This document shows positions 1 through 6,640 of a stretch of DNA of 8,421 nt, piece by piece. The stretch is from Stagnihabitans sp038323315 (lineage in GTDB: Bacteria > Pseudomonadota > Alphaproteobacteria > Rhodobacterales > Rhodobacteraceae), in NCBI GenBank assembly GCA_038323315.1, contig JBBQGU010000168.1, positions 1-8,421 of the forward strand, in the 5' to 3' direction. The notes beneath the pieces were generated by a model that saw only the letters and a program-made list of their open reading frames with translations, was not told where the DNA came from and made no database searches. Numbering within the stretch: position 1 is the first letter of the stretch; the number at the start of each line of letters is the position of its first letter. Made by a program: the position numbers and the translations under genes.

Positions 1-654
1 GGGCTGAAGGCCGGGGCTGCGACCGTGATGGACCAATCGGCAGCCGCATTTGCGGGCGATATGGGCCTGTCCACCGCCCTGCATCCCGACCCTTGGGGCG
101 ATTGCACCCTATCGCAAATCGCCTGCCAGACCGCCCCCAACGGCCAAAACCCCGACCTGCGGGATGGGTTGGAGGTTGACCGGGCCAGCCTTGACCTCGT
201 CACCTTCTACGCCCGCAACCTTGCGGTGCCCGAACGCCGCGCTATCGCCGACCCGACTGTCCTGCACGGCAAGAAGATCTTCTACGACCTCGGCTGCACC
301 GGCTGCCACACCCCCAAATTCGTCACCCACCGCCTGACCGACCAGCCAGAGCAAAACTTTCAACTGATCTGGCCCTAGACCGACCTTTTGCTGCATGACA
401 TGGGGCCAGGCCTCGCCGACAACCGCGCCAAGGGTAGCGCCACGGGCCTCGAATGGAAAACCCCACCGCTTTGGGGCATCGGCCTGACCGCCCAAACCAC
501 CGGTCATACCGATTTCCTGCACGATGGCCGCGCGCGCACCCTGCTAGAGGCCATTTTGTGGCATGGTGGCGAGGCGGAACGTCAACGCGACGCCGTCGCC
601 GCCCTGCCCTAACCCGACCGCGCCGCCCTGATCACCTATCTGGAAAGCCTGTAA
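1..654 (+). pseudogene. Di-haem oxidoreductase (DUF1111, c-type cytochrome), 3' part, two in-frame stops
   Basis: This is the C-terminal two thirds of a periplasmic di-haem cytochrome related to MauG/cytochrome c peroxidase, often annotated as thiol oxidoreductase; the 5' end lies outside the window. The frame is open from base 1. It has a haem-binding CTGCH at 295-309 followed by TPKF. Then come family blocks LIWP, TDLLLHDMGPGLAD, EWKTPPLWGIGL, HDGRARTL and EAILWHGGEA, ending LITYLESL at the TAA of 652-654. Two nonsense codons break it without any frame change. TAG at 376-378 sits where relatives, from memory, have Tyr (WP-Y-TDLLLHDMG). TAA at 610-612 sits in the last helix (ALP-*-PDRAALI). 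The second haem site of the family would lie upstream. The stop is one base from the imelysin start, so the two were an operon. The remaining product would end before the conserved C-terminal blocks and is probably non-functional. The family call is firm; loss of function is inferred. Confidence 0.85.
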
Positions 655-655
655 C

Positions 656-1618
656 ATGCGGCTCGCCCTGCTGCTGACCCTGCTCGCCACCCCCGCCTTG
701 GCCGATTTCCCCGAAACGGTCCAAATGCATATCCTGCCCGGTTACGCCGCCTTTGCGACAGCAGCCCAAACCCTCGCCGACGCCGCTGCCACGGACTGCA
801 CCGCCGATACCCTGCGCCCTGCCTTCCACGCCGCCTGTGACGCATGGCTCGGTGTCAAACATCCGCGCTTTGGCCCGGTCGAGGCGGGCGGCGCGGGCCT
901 GTCCATCGCCTATTGGCCCGACCCCAAAGGCTCGTGCGCCAAATCGCAGCGCGCCTTGCTGGTGGGCGACCCCGCCGCGCTTGAACCCCAGACCTTTGCG
1001 CAGCAATCCGTCGCCGCCCGTGGCCTGACCGGGCTGGAGCGGCCCATATACCCCAAAGCCGCTCTGCCCGCCGATCCCTGCGCCCTGATCCGCGCCACCG
1101 CCACCGACCTTGCCGCGACCGCCCACCAGATCGACACGGCTTGGGTCACCAGCTTTGCCCAAACCGTCCTGACCGCAGGCGACCCCGGCAACACGACCTA
1201 CCTGACCCGCACCGAGGCGCGTCAGGTGATGTTGACCCAAATCGTCGCAGCCCTCGAATTCAACCTCGACCAACGCCTTGGCCGCCCCTTGGGCGAGTTC
1301 GCCGCCCCCCATCCCGAACGGGCCGAGGCGGTGGCCTCGGGCCGCAGCCTGCTGAACCTGCGCCTGTCGCTGATCGCCCTGCGCGCGATGGCAGAGACCC
1401 TGCCCCCTGATGTGCCCCTCACCCTGGCCGCCTTCGACCGCGCCCTGACGTTGACGGACGCGCTGAACGACCCGGTGCTGGCAGGCGTCGCCGCCGGCCC
1501 GACCGACTTTGTGGCGACCGATGGACAAGGCGCCATCTGGTCCATAGACCCAGCGGGCCTCACCCCCCTCAGCCGGCATGAAACTCAATGGGACAACCAC
1601 CTCGTTGCCTTAGGCTAA
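656..1618 (+). CDS. Imelysin-family periplasmic protein with apparent DUF1513-derived C-terminus
   Basis: The 320-residue product starts with a Sec signal peptide (MRLALLLTLLATPALA, cleavage about residue 16). The imelysin body runs to about residue 280, with blocks KHPRFGPVEAGG (68-79), AYWPDPKG (85-92), RGLTGLERPIY (122-132) and TLTDALNDPVLAGVA (265-279). Imelysins (peptidase M75/insulin-cleaving membrane protease fold) are linked to iron or metal handling; no enzymatic activity is certain. The family GxHxxE motif appears as G-L-T-G-L-E (123-128), with Thr for His. Residues ~280-320 (TDFVATDGQGAIW, WDNHLVALG) do not fit the usual helical imelysin end, which I recall ending near GFNSLDGD. 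They resemble the last propeller blade of DUF1513. The gene is therefore probably a deletion fusion with the junction near 1484-1498. The start ATG lies one base after the upstream stop, with GGAAAG at 642-647 as a likely ribosome site. The imelysin call is firm; whether the fusion is functional is unknown. Confidence 0.82.
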   Translation: MRLALLLTLLATPALADFPETVQMHILPGYAAFATAAQTLADAAATDCTADTLRPAFHAACDAWLGVKHPRFGPVEAGGAGLSIAYWPDPKGSCAKSQRALLVGDPAALEPQTFAQQSVAARGLTGLERPIYPKAALPADPCALIRATATDLAATAHQIDTAWVTSFAQTVLTAGDPGNTTYLTRTEARQVMLTQIVAALEFNLDQRLGRPLGEFAAPHPERAEAVASGRSLLNLRLSLIALRAMAETLPPDVPLTLAAFDRALTLTDALNDPVLAGVAAGPTDFVATDGQGAIWSIDPAGLTPLSRHETQWDNHLVALG

Positions 1619-1645
1619 GTGCCACGGTCACCCTCATCCCTGACC

Positions 1646-1732
1646 ATCCCAGCTTTCATTCTGACCCAAATATCCCACGGGGGCAGCAACTTTGCCCCTT
1701 TGGCAAAGTTGCTTTGGGGGTGTGAAACCCCC
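1646..1732. repeat. Intergenic repeat-like element with two hairpins
   Basis: Read on the minus strand, this block has a GGGGG/CCCCC hairpin, an 11-12 bp hairpin, and then TATTTGGGTCAGAATGAAAG followed by GGGAT. The last part is closely matched at 6608-6633 (minus strand: TATTTAGATCGGAATGAA, then GGGGAT), also just beyond a gene end. From memory, sequences of this kind (GTTTCACACCCCC, then GGGATATTTGG, then ATGAAG) are scattered between genes in Rhodobacteraceae. That link is recollection, not a search result. No transposase gene or target duplication is visible. Confidence 0.5.
1685..1732. terminator. Tandem hairpins, possible transcription terminator
   Basis: The first hairpin pairs AGCAACTTTGCC (1685-1696) with GGCAAAGTTGCT (1702-1713), a perfect 12-bp stem with a 5-base loop. 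TTGGGGG follows rather than a T-tract. The second pairs GGGGG (1716-1720) with CCCCC (1728-1732) across a 7-base loop. They sit 67 bases after the imelysin stop, so they could end transcription from that gene and insulate the Pot operon. Lack of a U-run makes rho-independent action uncertain; they may be structural parts of the repeat. Confidence 0.45.
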
Positions 1733-1974
1733 ATGCAACACCAACCTCCCGCCTGAAACCTCCAGATCGGACCGATCCGACAGACGCCCTGCCCCCCGCC
1801 GGCACATAGTCCGTCCGCCACACCAACAGCACCCCAAGCGGGTCAAAGTCCCCGGTCAATCTTGTCAGAAATCGCCAAGCGCGCCTGAAAAACCGGTTGC
1901 CGCAAAACTCGGGCCTGTACAGCCCAAGCCCTGATCCCTAAAGTTTCAGCAGATCAAGGGGTATCAGACCACCG
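1733..1974. other. Non-coding region upstream of the Pot operon, with two palindromes
   Basis: No recognisable gene is present. A 13-base palindrome, GATCGGACCGATC, lies at 1765-1777. A second, CTGTACAG at 1915-1922, is flanked by GGGC and CCC and lies about 52 bases before the ATPase start. Either could be an operator, but no regulator gene is visible to match them. I see no convincing -35/-10 pair. AAGGGG at 1956-1961 is the likely ribosome site, with a rather long 13-base spacing to the ATG at 1975. A minus-strand reading around 1790-1859 (FDPLGVLLVWRTDYVPAG) looks mildly protein-like but matches nothing I know. Confidence 0.4.
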
Positions 1975-3075
1975 ATGCAGACCATCGCAGCCGACCAGAG
2001 CCATCCCATCGCCGCCTTTCGCGCAGCCTCCAAGCGTTACGGCGAGGTTCTGGCCGCCGACGACCTCGACCTGTCCATCCGGCCCGGCGAGTTTCTGTCC
2101 TTCCTCGGCCCGTCCGGCTGCGGCAAGACAACCGCGCTGCGGATGCTGGCCGGCTTTGAACAGCCGACCTCGGGTCAGGTTCTGCTGGACGGCCAACAGG
2201 TCAACACGATGCCGCCCCACCGCCGCCCGGTGAACATGGTCTTTCAGCACTACGCCCTGTTTCCCCATATGAACGTCGCCGACAACATCAGCTACGGGCT
2301 GCGCCAGCAACGCCCCCGCTTGCCCCCAGCCGAGATCGCCCAGCGGGTCGCGGCAACCTTGCAAACCGTCCGCCTGCCGGGCTTTGGCCTCCGCCGCATC
2401 TGGGAAATGTCCGGCGGCCAGCAACAGCGCGTCGCGTTGGCAAGGGCGCTGATCAACCAGCCAAAGATCCTGCTGCTGGACGAACCCATGGCCGCCCTGG
2501 ATCGCAAACTGCGCCGCGAAATGCAGATCGAGTTGCAAAGCCTGCAACGCGCCCTCGGCATCACCTTCGTCCTTGTCACCCATGACCAGGAAGAGGCCCT
2601 CAGCATGTCCGACCGCATCTGCATCATGCGCGCAGGCCGCATCGTCCAGACCGGCAGCCCCCGCGCCCTGTATGACGCCCCCATCAACCGCTATGTCGCG
2701 GATTTCGTGGGCAAGTCCAACTTCTTTGACGGAACCCTGTCGGCCACCACCGACACCACCGGCACCGTCGATCTGCCCGGCTTTCCGGGCCTTGGCCGCC
2801 TTGGCCCCGACCTCAAAAAGGGCGACAAGGTCAGCCTCTCGGTCCGCCCCGAACAAATCGCCCTGACCCGCAAAGCCACCGCCATCCCGGTTTTGATCCT
2901 GAACCGCATCTTTCTTGGCGAACACACCGAATACCTCGTGCAAAACCACGCGCTCGGGTCCTTCCTCGTCCTCGTGTCCCGCCAATCCGAGGCGCAAGAG
3001 GGCGGCTTTGACCCCGGCGACACCGCCTTCACGAACTGGCAGACCGACACCGCACTGATCCTCAGCAACGACTGA
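1975..3075 (+). CDS. potA: PotA-like ABC transporter ATP-binding protein
   Basis: This is the cytoplasmic ATPase that powers the importer encoded by the next three genes. All motifs are intact in the 366 residues: Walker A GPSGCGKT (45-52), Q-loop Gln91 in VFQHYALFPHMN, signature MSGGQ (145-149), Walker B ILLLDEP (165-171), D-loop AALD (173-176), and switch His203 in VTHDQEEALSMSDR. A TOBE-type C-terminal domain follows from about 285 (SLSVRPEQIAL, RIFLGEHTEY). Length and motif spacing fit the spermidine/putrescine PotA family. The N-terminus is plain and soluble. The stop is 16 bases before the binding-protein gene, so the two are probably co-transcribed. The PotA-type call is strong; polyamine as substrate is inferred from family membership, because this subfamily also serves other small cations and amines. 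Confidence 0.92.
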   Translation: MQTIAADQSHPIAAFRAASKRYGEVLAADDLDLSIRPGEFLSFLGPSGCGKTTALRMLAGFEQPTSGQVLLDGQQVNTMPPHRRPVNMVFQHYALFPHMNVADNISYGLRQQRPRLPPAEIAQRVAATLQTVRLPGFGLRRIWEMSGGQQQRVALARALINQPKILLLDEPMAALDRKLRREMQIELQSLQRALGITFVLVTHDQEEALSMSDRICIMRAGRIVQTGSPRALYDAPINRYVADFVGKSNFFDGTLSATTDTTGTVDLPGFPGLGRLGPDLKKGDKVSLSVRPEQIALTRKATAIPVLILNRIFLGEHTEYLVQNHALGSFLVLVSRQSEAQEGGFDPGDTAFTNWQTDTALILSND

Positions 3076-3091
3076 AACATGGGAGACTGAC

Positions 3092-4243
3092 ATGAAAGAC
3101 CATCTGACACCCAAAGACTTCATGGCCGAACTGATGCGCTACCGCAAAGGCTCGGTCACACGGCGGCACTTCCTCGGCGTGACCGGTCTTGGCATGGCGA
3201 CGACCGTGCTCGGCACCGCCATGCCCGGCCTGCTGACCCGCCCCGCCTTTGCCCAAGGCTCGATCGGCGACATGGTCGTGCTGGCGAGCTGGCCCAACTA
3301 CCACGACCCCGCCAGCTTTGACGCCTTCACTGCGGCGACGGGTGCCGCCGTTCAGGTCAACGTCTTCGGCTCGAACGAAGAGATGCTGGCGAAATTGCAG
3401 GCCGGCGGCTCGGGCTGGGACGTGTTCGTGCCGACCAACTACACCATCACCACATATGTGTCCGAAAAGATCATCGAACCCCTCGATATGTCCAAACTGC
3501 CCAACTACGACGCCGCCAGCTTCGACGCCCGCTTTGCAGGCCCCGGCACCGTCGATGGCAAACTTTACGCAGCCTCCAAGGACTGGGGCACCACCGGCAT
3601 GGCCGTCAACACTGGCCTGACCGGCGGCAAGACCCTGACCACGTGGAAAGAGTTCTGGGACCTGACCAAGACCGACTTCACCGGCCGCACCACCGTCCAC
3701 GACTACCAACTGACCACCATCGGCAACGCGCTGAAATCCTTTGGCTATTCCTTCAATTCGGTCGACCCCAAGGAACTGGCCGACGCCGAAACCCTGCTGT
3801 TGGAGGTGAAACCCCACCTCTTTGCCATCACCTCCGACTACCAGCCGCCGATGCGGTCTGGCGACGCGTGGCTGGCGATGTGCTGGACCGGCGACGCCAA
3901 GCAGTTGAACAAGGACATCCCCGAAATTCAGTACATCATCGGTCGCGAAGGCGGCGAGATCTGGAGCGATTTCTACGCCATCCCCTCCAGCGCCCCGCAC
4001 AAGGACGCCGCCTACGCCCTGATCAACTTCCTGTTGGACCCTGCGATCAACTACAAAGAGGCAATGTTCCACGGCCAGCCCGTCGCCGACGCCCGCGTCA
4101 ACGCGATGATGTCAGCCGAGATCATGGCTGACCCGATCATCCACCCCGCCGCCGACCTGCTGTCCACGCTGGAATTCGGCGCCGCAGCCACCCTGACCAA
4201 CCCCGACCGCGCCGAGTTGATGGCCCGGTTCAAGTCGGCCTGA
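3092..4243 (+). CDS. Tat-exported PotD/PotF-like substrate-binding protein
   Basis: This periplasmic receptor delivers the ligand to the two permeases. The 383-residue product opens with a long twin-arginine signal: SVTRRHFLGVTGLG (21-34), a hydrophobic stretch, then RPAFA (50-54) as the likely cleavage site. So it is exported folded, unlike E. coli PotD, which uses Sec. PotD-type landmarks follow: ASWPNYHDP (65-73), SNEEMLAKL (94-102), WDVFVPTNY (109-117), WGTTGMAVN (165-173), MCWTGDA (263-269) and EGGEIWSDFYAIP (286-298). W291-x-D293 matches the Trp/Asp pair that holds a polyamine amine in PotD. The D-x-x-E pair that binds the other end in PotD is not clear here (TVHDYQLTT, 201-209). GGGAG at 3081-3085 is a well-placed ribosome site. 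Family call strong; spermidine or putrescine is plausible, but another diamine or related compound cannot be excluded. Confidence 0.9.
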   Translation: MKDHLTPKDFMAELMRYRKGSVTRRHFLGVTGLGMATTVLGTAMPGLLTRPAFAQGSIGDMVVLASWPNYHDPASFDAFTAATGAAVQVNVFGSNEEMLAKLQAGGSGWDVFVPTNYTITTYVSEKIIEPLDMSKLPNYDAASFDARFAGPGTVDGKLYAASKDWGTTGMAVNTGLTGGKTLTTWKEFWDLTKTDFTGRTTVHDYQLTTIGNALKSFGYSFNSVDPKELADAETLLLEVKPHLFAITSDYQPPMRSGDAWLAMCWTGDAKQLNKDIPEIQYIIGREGGEIWSDFYAIPSSAPHKDAAYALINFLLDPAINYKEAMFHGQPVADARVNAMMSAEIMADPIIHPAADLLSTLEFGAAATLTNPDRAELMARFKSA

Positions 4244-4364
4244 CCCCGAATGGCCCGGAACCCCGGCGCAGCCTCACCCCCCCGGCACCCAAGTCCGCTC
4301 GAAAAGCCCAGTGTGCCGGATCGCGCCGTCGGTTCCGGCCCACCCACCATGATCGGGACGTAAC
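4244..4364 (+). other. 121-base spacer between binding protein and permease genes
   Basis: This is the only large gap in the Pot operon. It holds a possible stem, GCCGGA (4315-4320) with TCCGGC (4334-4339), across a 13-base loop. Hairpins after a binding-protein gene commonly stabilise its message over that of the permeases, but this one is short and unproven. CGGGACG at 4354-4360 may serve as the ribosome site for the next gene. No small gene was seen. Confidence 0.35.
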
Positions 4365-5216
4365 ATGTCGCCAAAGCTGATCAACCGGTTGCTGCTGGCC
4401 CCCGCTGGTCTGTGGCTGCTGGCCATGCTGGTGCTGCCTTTGGTGGTGGTCCTGGTCTTCAGCTTTGGCGAGCGCGCCGATGCGGGCGGCTACATCCCCG
4501 CCTTCACCCTGACCCAATACCTGAACTTGCCCGCGCGGTGGAAGGCGTTCCAGAACACCCTGACCCTGGCACCACTTGGCACCCTGATCGTCCTGCTGAT
4601 CGCCTACCCCCTTGCCTATTTTCTCGCGCTCAAATCCAACCCCAAATGGCGCACGCTCCTGTTGATCCTGGTCATCGTCCCGTTCTGGACCTCGATCCTG
4701 ATCCGCTCCTACGCCTGGATCTTCATCCTCGGCGGCAAGGGCATCCCGGCCATTCTGGACCACCTCGGCCTGCCGGGCATCCGCCTCATAAATACCCAAT
4801 TCGCCGTCCTTGCCGGCATCGTCTACGGCTACCTGCCCCTGATGGTGTTCCCGATCTTCGTGTCGCTCGAACGCCTCGACAAACGCCTGCTGGAGGCGTC
4901 CGCCGACCTAGGCTCCCCCCCGTGGCGATCCTTCCTGCAAATCACCCTTCCCCTGTCCCTCCCCGGCGTCGCCACCGGCTGCATGCTGGTGTTCATCCTG
5001 CTGATGGGCGAGTTCCTGATCCCCGCCATGCTGGGCGGCGGCAAGGTCTTCTTCGTCGGCAATGCGCTGGTCGACCTGTTCTTGCAATCGCGCAACTGGC
5101 CCTTCGGCTCGGCAGTCGCGGTGGCCCTCGTGGTGGTGATGCTGATCACCGTCACCATCTACATGCGCGCCATAAAACGTTGGGGCAACGGCCGCGACGA
5201 TGTGTCTTTGATGTGA
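4365..5216 (+). CDS. potB: PotB-like ABC transporter permease
   Basis: This inner-membrane protein has 283 residues and forms half of the translocation channel. About six hydrophobic segments are visible, roughly at residues 8-34, 68-90, 97-121, 144-166, 201-224 and 247-267. The EAA motif that docks on the ATPase spans 177-201, beginning EASADLGSPPWRSF and ending LPG, so its conserved E-A-A/S and the downstream Gly are present. The order ATPase, receptor, PotB type, PotC type is a standard layout for this family. The stop at 5214-5216 is 7 bases before the next start. The first permease in such operons is PotB-like, and the short periplasmic insert (NFQ-type blocks near 60-65, WIFILGGKG 118-126) agrees. 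Confidence 0.9.
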   Translation: MSPKLINRLLLAPAGLWLLAMLVLPLVVVLVFSFGERADAGGYIPAFTLTQYLNLPARWKAFQNTLTLAPLGTLIVLLIAYPLAYFLALKSNPKWRTLLLILVIVPFWTSILIRSYAWIFILGGKGIPAILDHLGLPGIRLINTQFAVLAGIVYGYLPLMVFPIFVSLERLDKRLLEASADLGSPPWRSFLQITLPLSLPGVATGCMLVFILLMGEFLIPAMLGGGKVFFVGNALVDLFLQSRNWPFGSAVAVALVVVMLITVTIYMRAIKRWGNGRDDVSLM

Positions 5217-5223
5217 GGGTCCG

Positions 5224-6033
5224 ATGCGCCTCTATGCCATAGCCGTCTACCTGTTCCTGTACATCCCGATCGCCATCATCGCGCTGTTCAGCTTCAGCGC
5301 AGGGCGCAACGCGTCCGAATTCACCGGATTCTCGATCCAGTGGTACGGAAAAGCCCTGTCCAACCCCTTCGTGATGGAGGCGCTGAAAACCAGCTTCACC
5401 GTCGCCCTGTCCTCCGCCACAATCGCCGCCGTCTTCGGCACCATGGCCGCCCTGGCACTCCAAGGCATGACGGGCCGCCTCAAAACCCTGTTCGACGCCC
5501 TGATCTACATCGCCGTGATGATCCCCGGCATCGTGATCGGCATCAGCACCCTGATCGCGTTGGTCACGGTGTTCGGCTTCCTGAACCCCATCCTCACCGC
5601 AATCTGGCCCTTCGCCACCCCCGCCCCCCAACTGGCGCTGGGCATGATCTCCCTGATCGCCGCGCACAGCCTGTTCAACATGGCTCTGGTCATCATCATC
5701 GTCCGCGCCCGCATCGCGGGCATGGACCGCAGCTTTACCGAAGCCTCCGCCGACCTTTACGCCACCCCTTTCGGCACATTCCGCCAGATCACCCTGCCCC
5801 TGATCCTGCCGGGCATCCTCGCAGGGTTCCTCCTGTCCTTCACCTTCAGCCTCGACGATTTCATCATCGCCTTCTTCGTCGCAGGCTCCAACACCACCCT
5901 GCCGATCTACGTCTTTTCTTCGATCCGCAGGGGCGTAACCCCCGAGATCAATGCCATCGGCACCATGGTTCTGGCCCTGTCCCTGATCCTGCTGGTCACC
6001 GCACAGGTGTTTCTGCAACGCGGCCGCAAGTAA
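5224..6033 (+). CDS. potC: PotC-like ABC transporter permease
   Basis: This is the second inner-membrane channel subunit, 269 residues with about six hydrophobic segments. The EAA motif spans 173-197 (EASADLYATPFGTFRQITLP, then LILPG). The C-terminal block FSLDDFIIAFF (208-218), then LPIYVFSSIRRG and PEINAIGTM, is typical of PotC/PotI-type subunits. Its ribosome site GAGGGT (5215-5220) overlaps the upstream stop TGA, so translation is probably coupled to the PotB-like gene. It is the last gene of the operon; a strong inverted repeat starts 15 bases after its stop. No truncation or odd residue was seen. Confidence 0.9.
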   Translation: MRLYAIAVYLFLYIPIAIIALFSFSAGRNASEFTGFSIQWYGKALSNPFVMEALKTSFTVALSSATIAAVFGTMAALALQGMTGRLKTLFDALIYIAVMIPGIVIGISTLIALVTVFGFLNPILTAIWPFATPAPQLALGMISLIAAHSLFNMALVIIIVRARIAGMDRSFTEASADLYATPFGTFRQITLPLILPGILAGFLLSFTFSLDDFIIAFFVAGSNTTLPIYVFSSIRRGVTPEINAIGTMVLALSLILLVTAQVFLQRGRK

Positions 6034-6047
6034 CCCCACACACGGGC

Positions 6048-6077
6048 ACGGCCCAGACCCTACGCGATCTGGGCCGT
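6048..6077. terminator. Hairpin terminator after the Pot operon
   Basis: ACGGCCCAGA (6048-6057) pairs perfectly with TCTGGGCCGT (6068-6077), a GC-rich 10-bp stem with a 10-base loop, starting 15 bases after the last permease stop. There is no T-run on either side, so classic intrinsic termination is not assured. The symmetry could also serve minus-strand transcripts from the globin/kinase side, since the two operons converge here. Confidence 0.6.
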
Positions 6078-6111
6078 CATGCTCCACCGACGTTGTGCCA
6101 CCCCCGACGTC

Positions 6112-6547
6112 TCAGGCCGCGGGCCGCAGCGCGGTGGCCACATCCTCCACCATCATCCCGGCAAGCGCACCAAAAGCGACAGTCCACGCGGCACGGGCGC
6201 GGTCCTCGAAACCGGCGGCCAAGGCACTGGCCAAAGTGTCCAGCAACGCGGCCCCGACCGGCTCGAAATGCTCGAAATCGATACCACAGGTGGCATGACG
6301 CACGCCCGGCATCTGCATGGCCGGGTCCAACTCCTCGGGCCGGTCCAATGCGCCGACAGCAAAGGCCGCCCTGTTCGGTCAGGTCATGCGGGAACATGGC
6401 GCGCAACTTGGCGCAATCTCGAACAGCCTTGCATAAAAAGCAGCCGCGAACTCGGCCTCCATGCCACGGGTCAGGCCAAGCTGGGCGCGGATCAGGGCGA
6501 TATCGTCTTGGGTCCTGCCAGTCTCCTGCAGGATCGGGCCCGATCAT
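6112..6547 (-). pseudogene. Broken single-domain bacterial globin
   Basis: Globin helices are recognisable in order but in different frames. DIALIRAQLGLTRG and EFAAAFYARLFEIAPS (6507 down to 6406) form the A/B-helix region. LRAMFPHDLTEQGG (about 6405-6365) is one frame over. FAVGALDRPEELDPAMQ, then the haem-ligand region VRHATCGID (His at 6295-6297), FEHFEPVGAALLDTL and AAWTVAFGALAG follow in a third frame to the TGA at 6112-6114. Against Vitreoscilla haemoglobin from memory, spacing from FAVG to the proximal His matches (23 residues), while about seven codons are missing before it, in the E helix. The ATG at 6545-6547, with AAGGTGG just upstream, may be the old start, but it reads in a different frame from the first helix. 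An intact protein would bind haem and O2 or NO. Globin identity is good; the product is surely non-functional if the sequence is right. Confidence 0.75.
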
Positions 6548-6607
6548 CGGACCACCTTTGAACCGCTTCTGACGCCCGCTGCATCAGCAAACCCAGGCCT
6601 GCCAATG

Positions 6608-6633
6608 ATCCCCTTCATTCCGATCTAAATACT
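6608..6633 (-). repeat. Short copy of the intergenic repeat motif
   Basis: Read on the minus strand, this is AGTATTTAGATCGGAATGAA followed by GGGGAT, starting 7 bases after the kinase stop codon. It matches the minus-strand core at 1646-1673 at most positions (shared TATTT, TC, GAATGAA and GGGAT), with a 3-base gap. It has no hairpin arms, unlike the other copy. This may be a shared 3'-end element or chance similarity between AT-rich gene ends. Confidence 0.4.
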
Positions 6634-6640
6634 CTCTTCC

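Noticed and set aside
376..378. Programmed stop-codon readthrough or recoding in the cytochrome
   Set aside because: A second in-frame stop of a different type (TAA, 610-612) and the fused neighbour make ordinary gene decay more likely.
632..1600. Long minus-strand open frame opposite the imelysin gene
   Set aside because: Gly/Gln-rich shadow typical of the strand opposite GC-rich genes; the plus strand has a signal peptide and family blocks.
1954..3123. 389-codon minus-strand open frame opposite the ABC ATPase
   Set aside because: It mirrors a gene with every ABC ATPase motif intact; the antisense product has no recognisable domain.
6079..6561. Plus-strand open frame over the globin remnant
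   Set aside because: No recognisable domain, while the minus strand gives ordered globin helices with correct spacing to the haem ligand.
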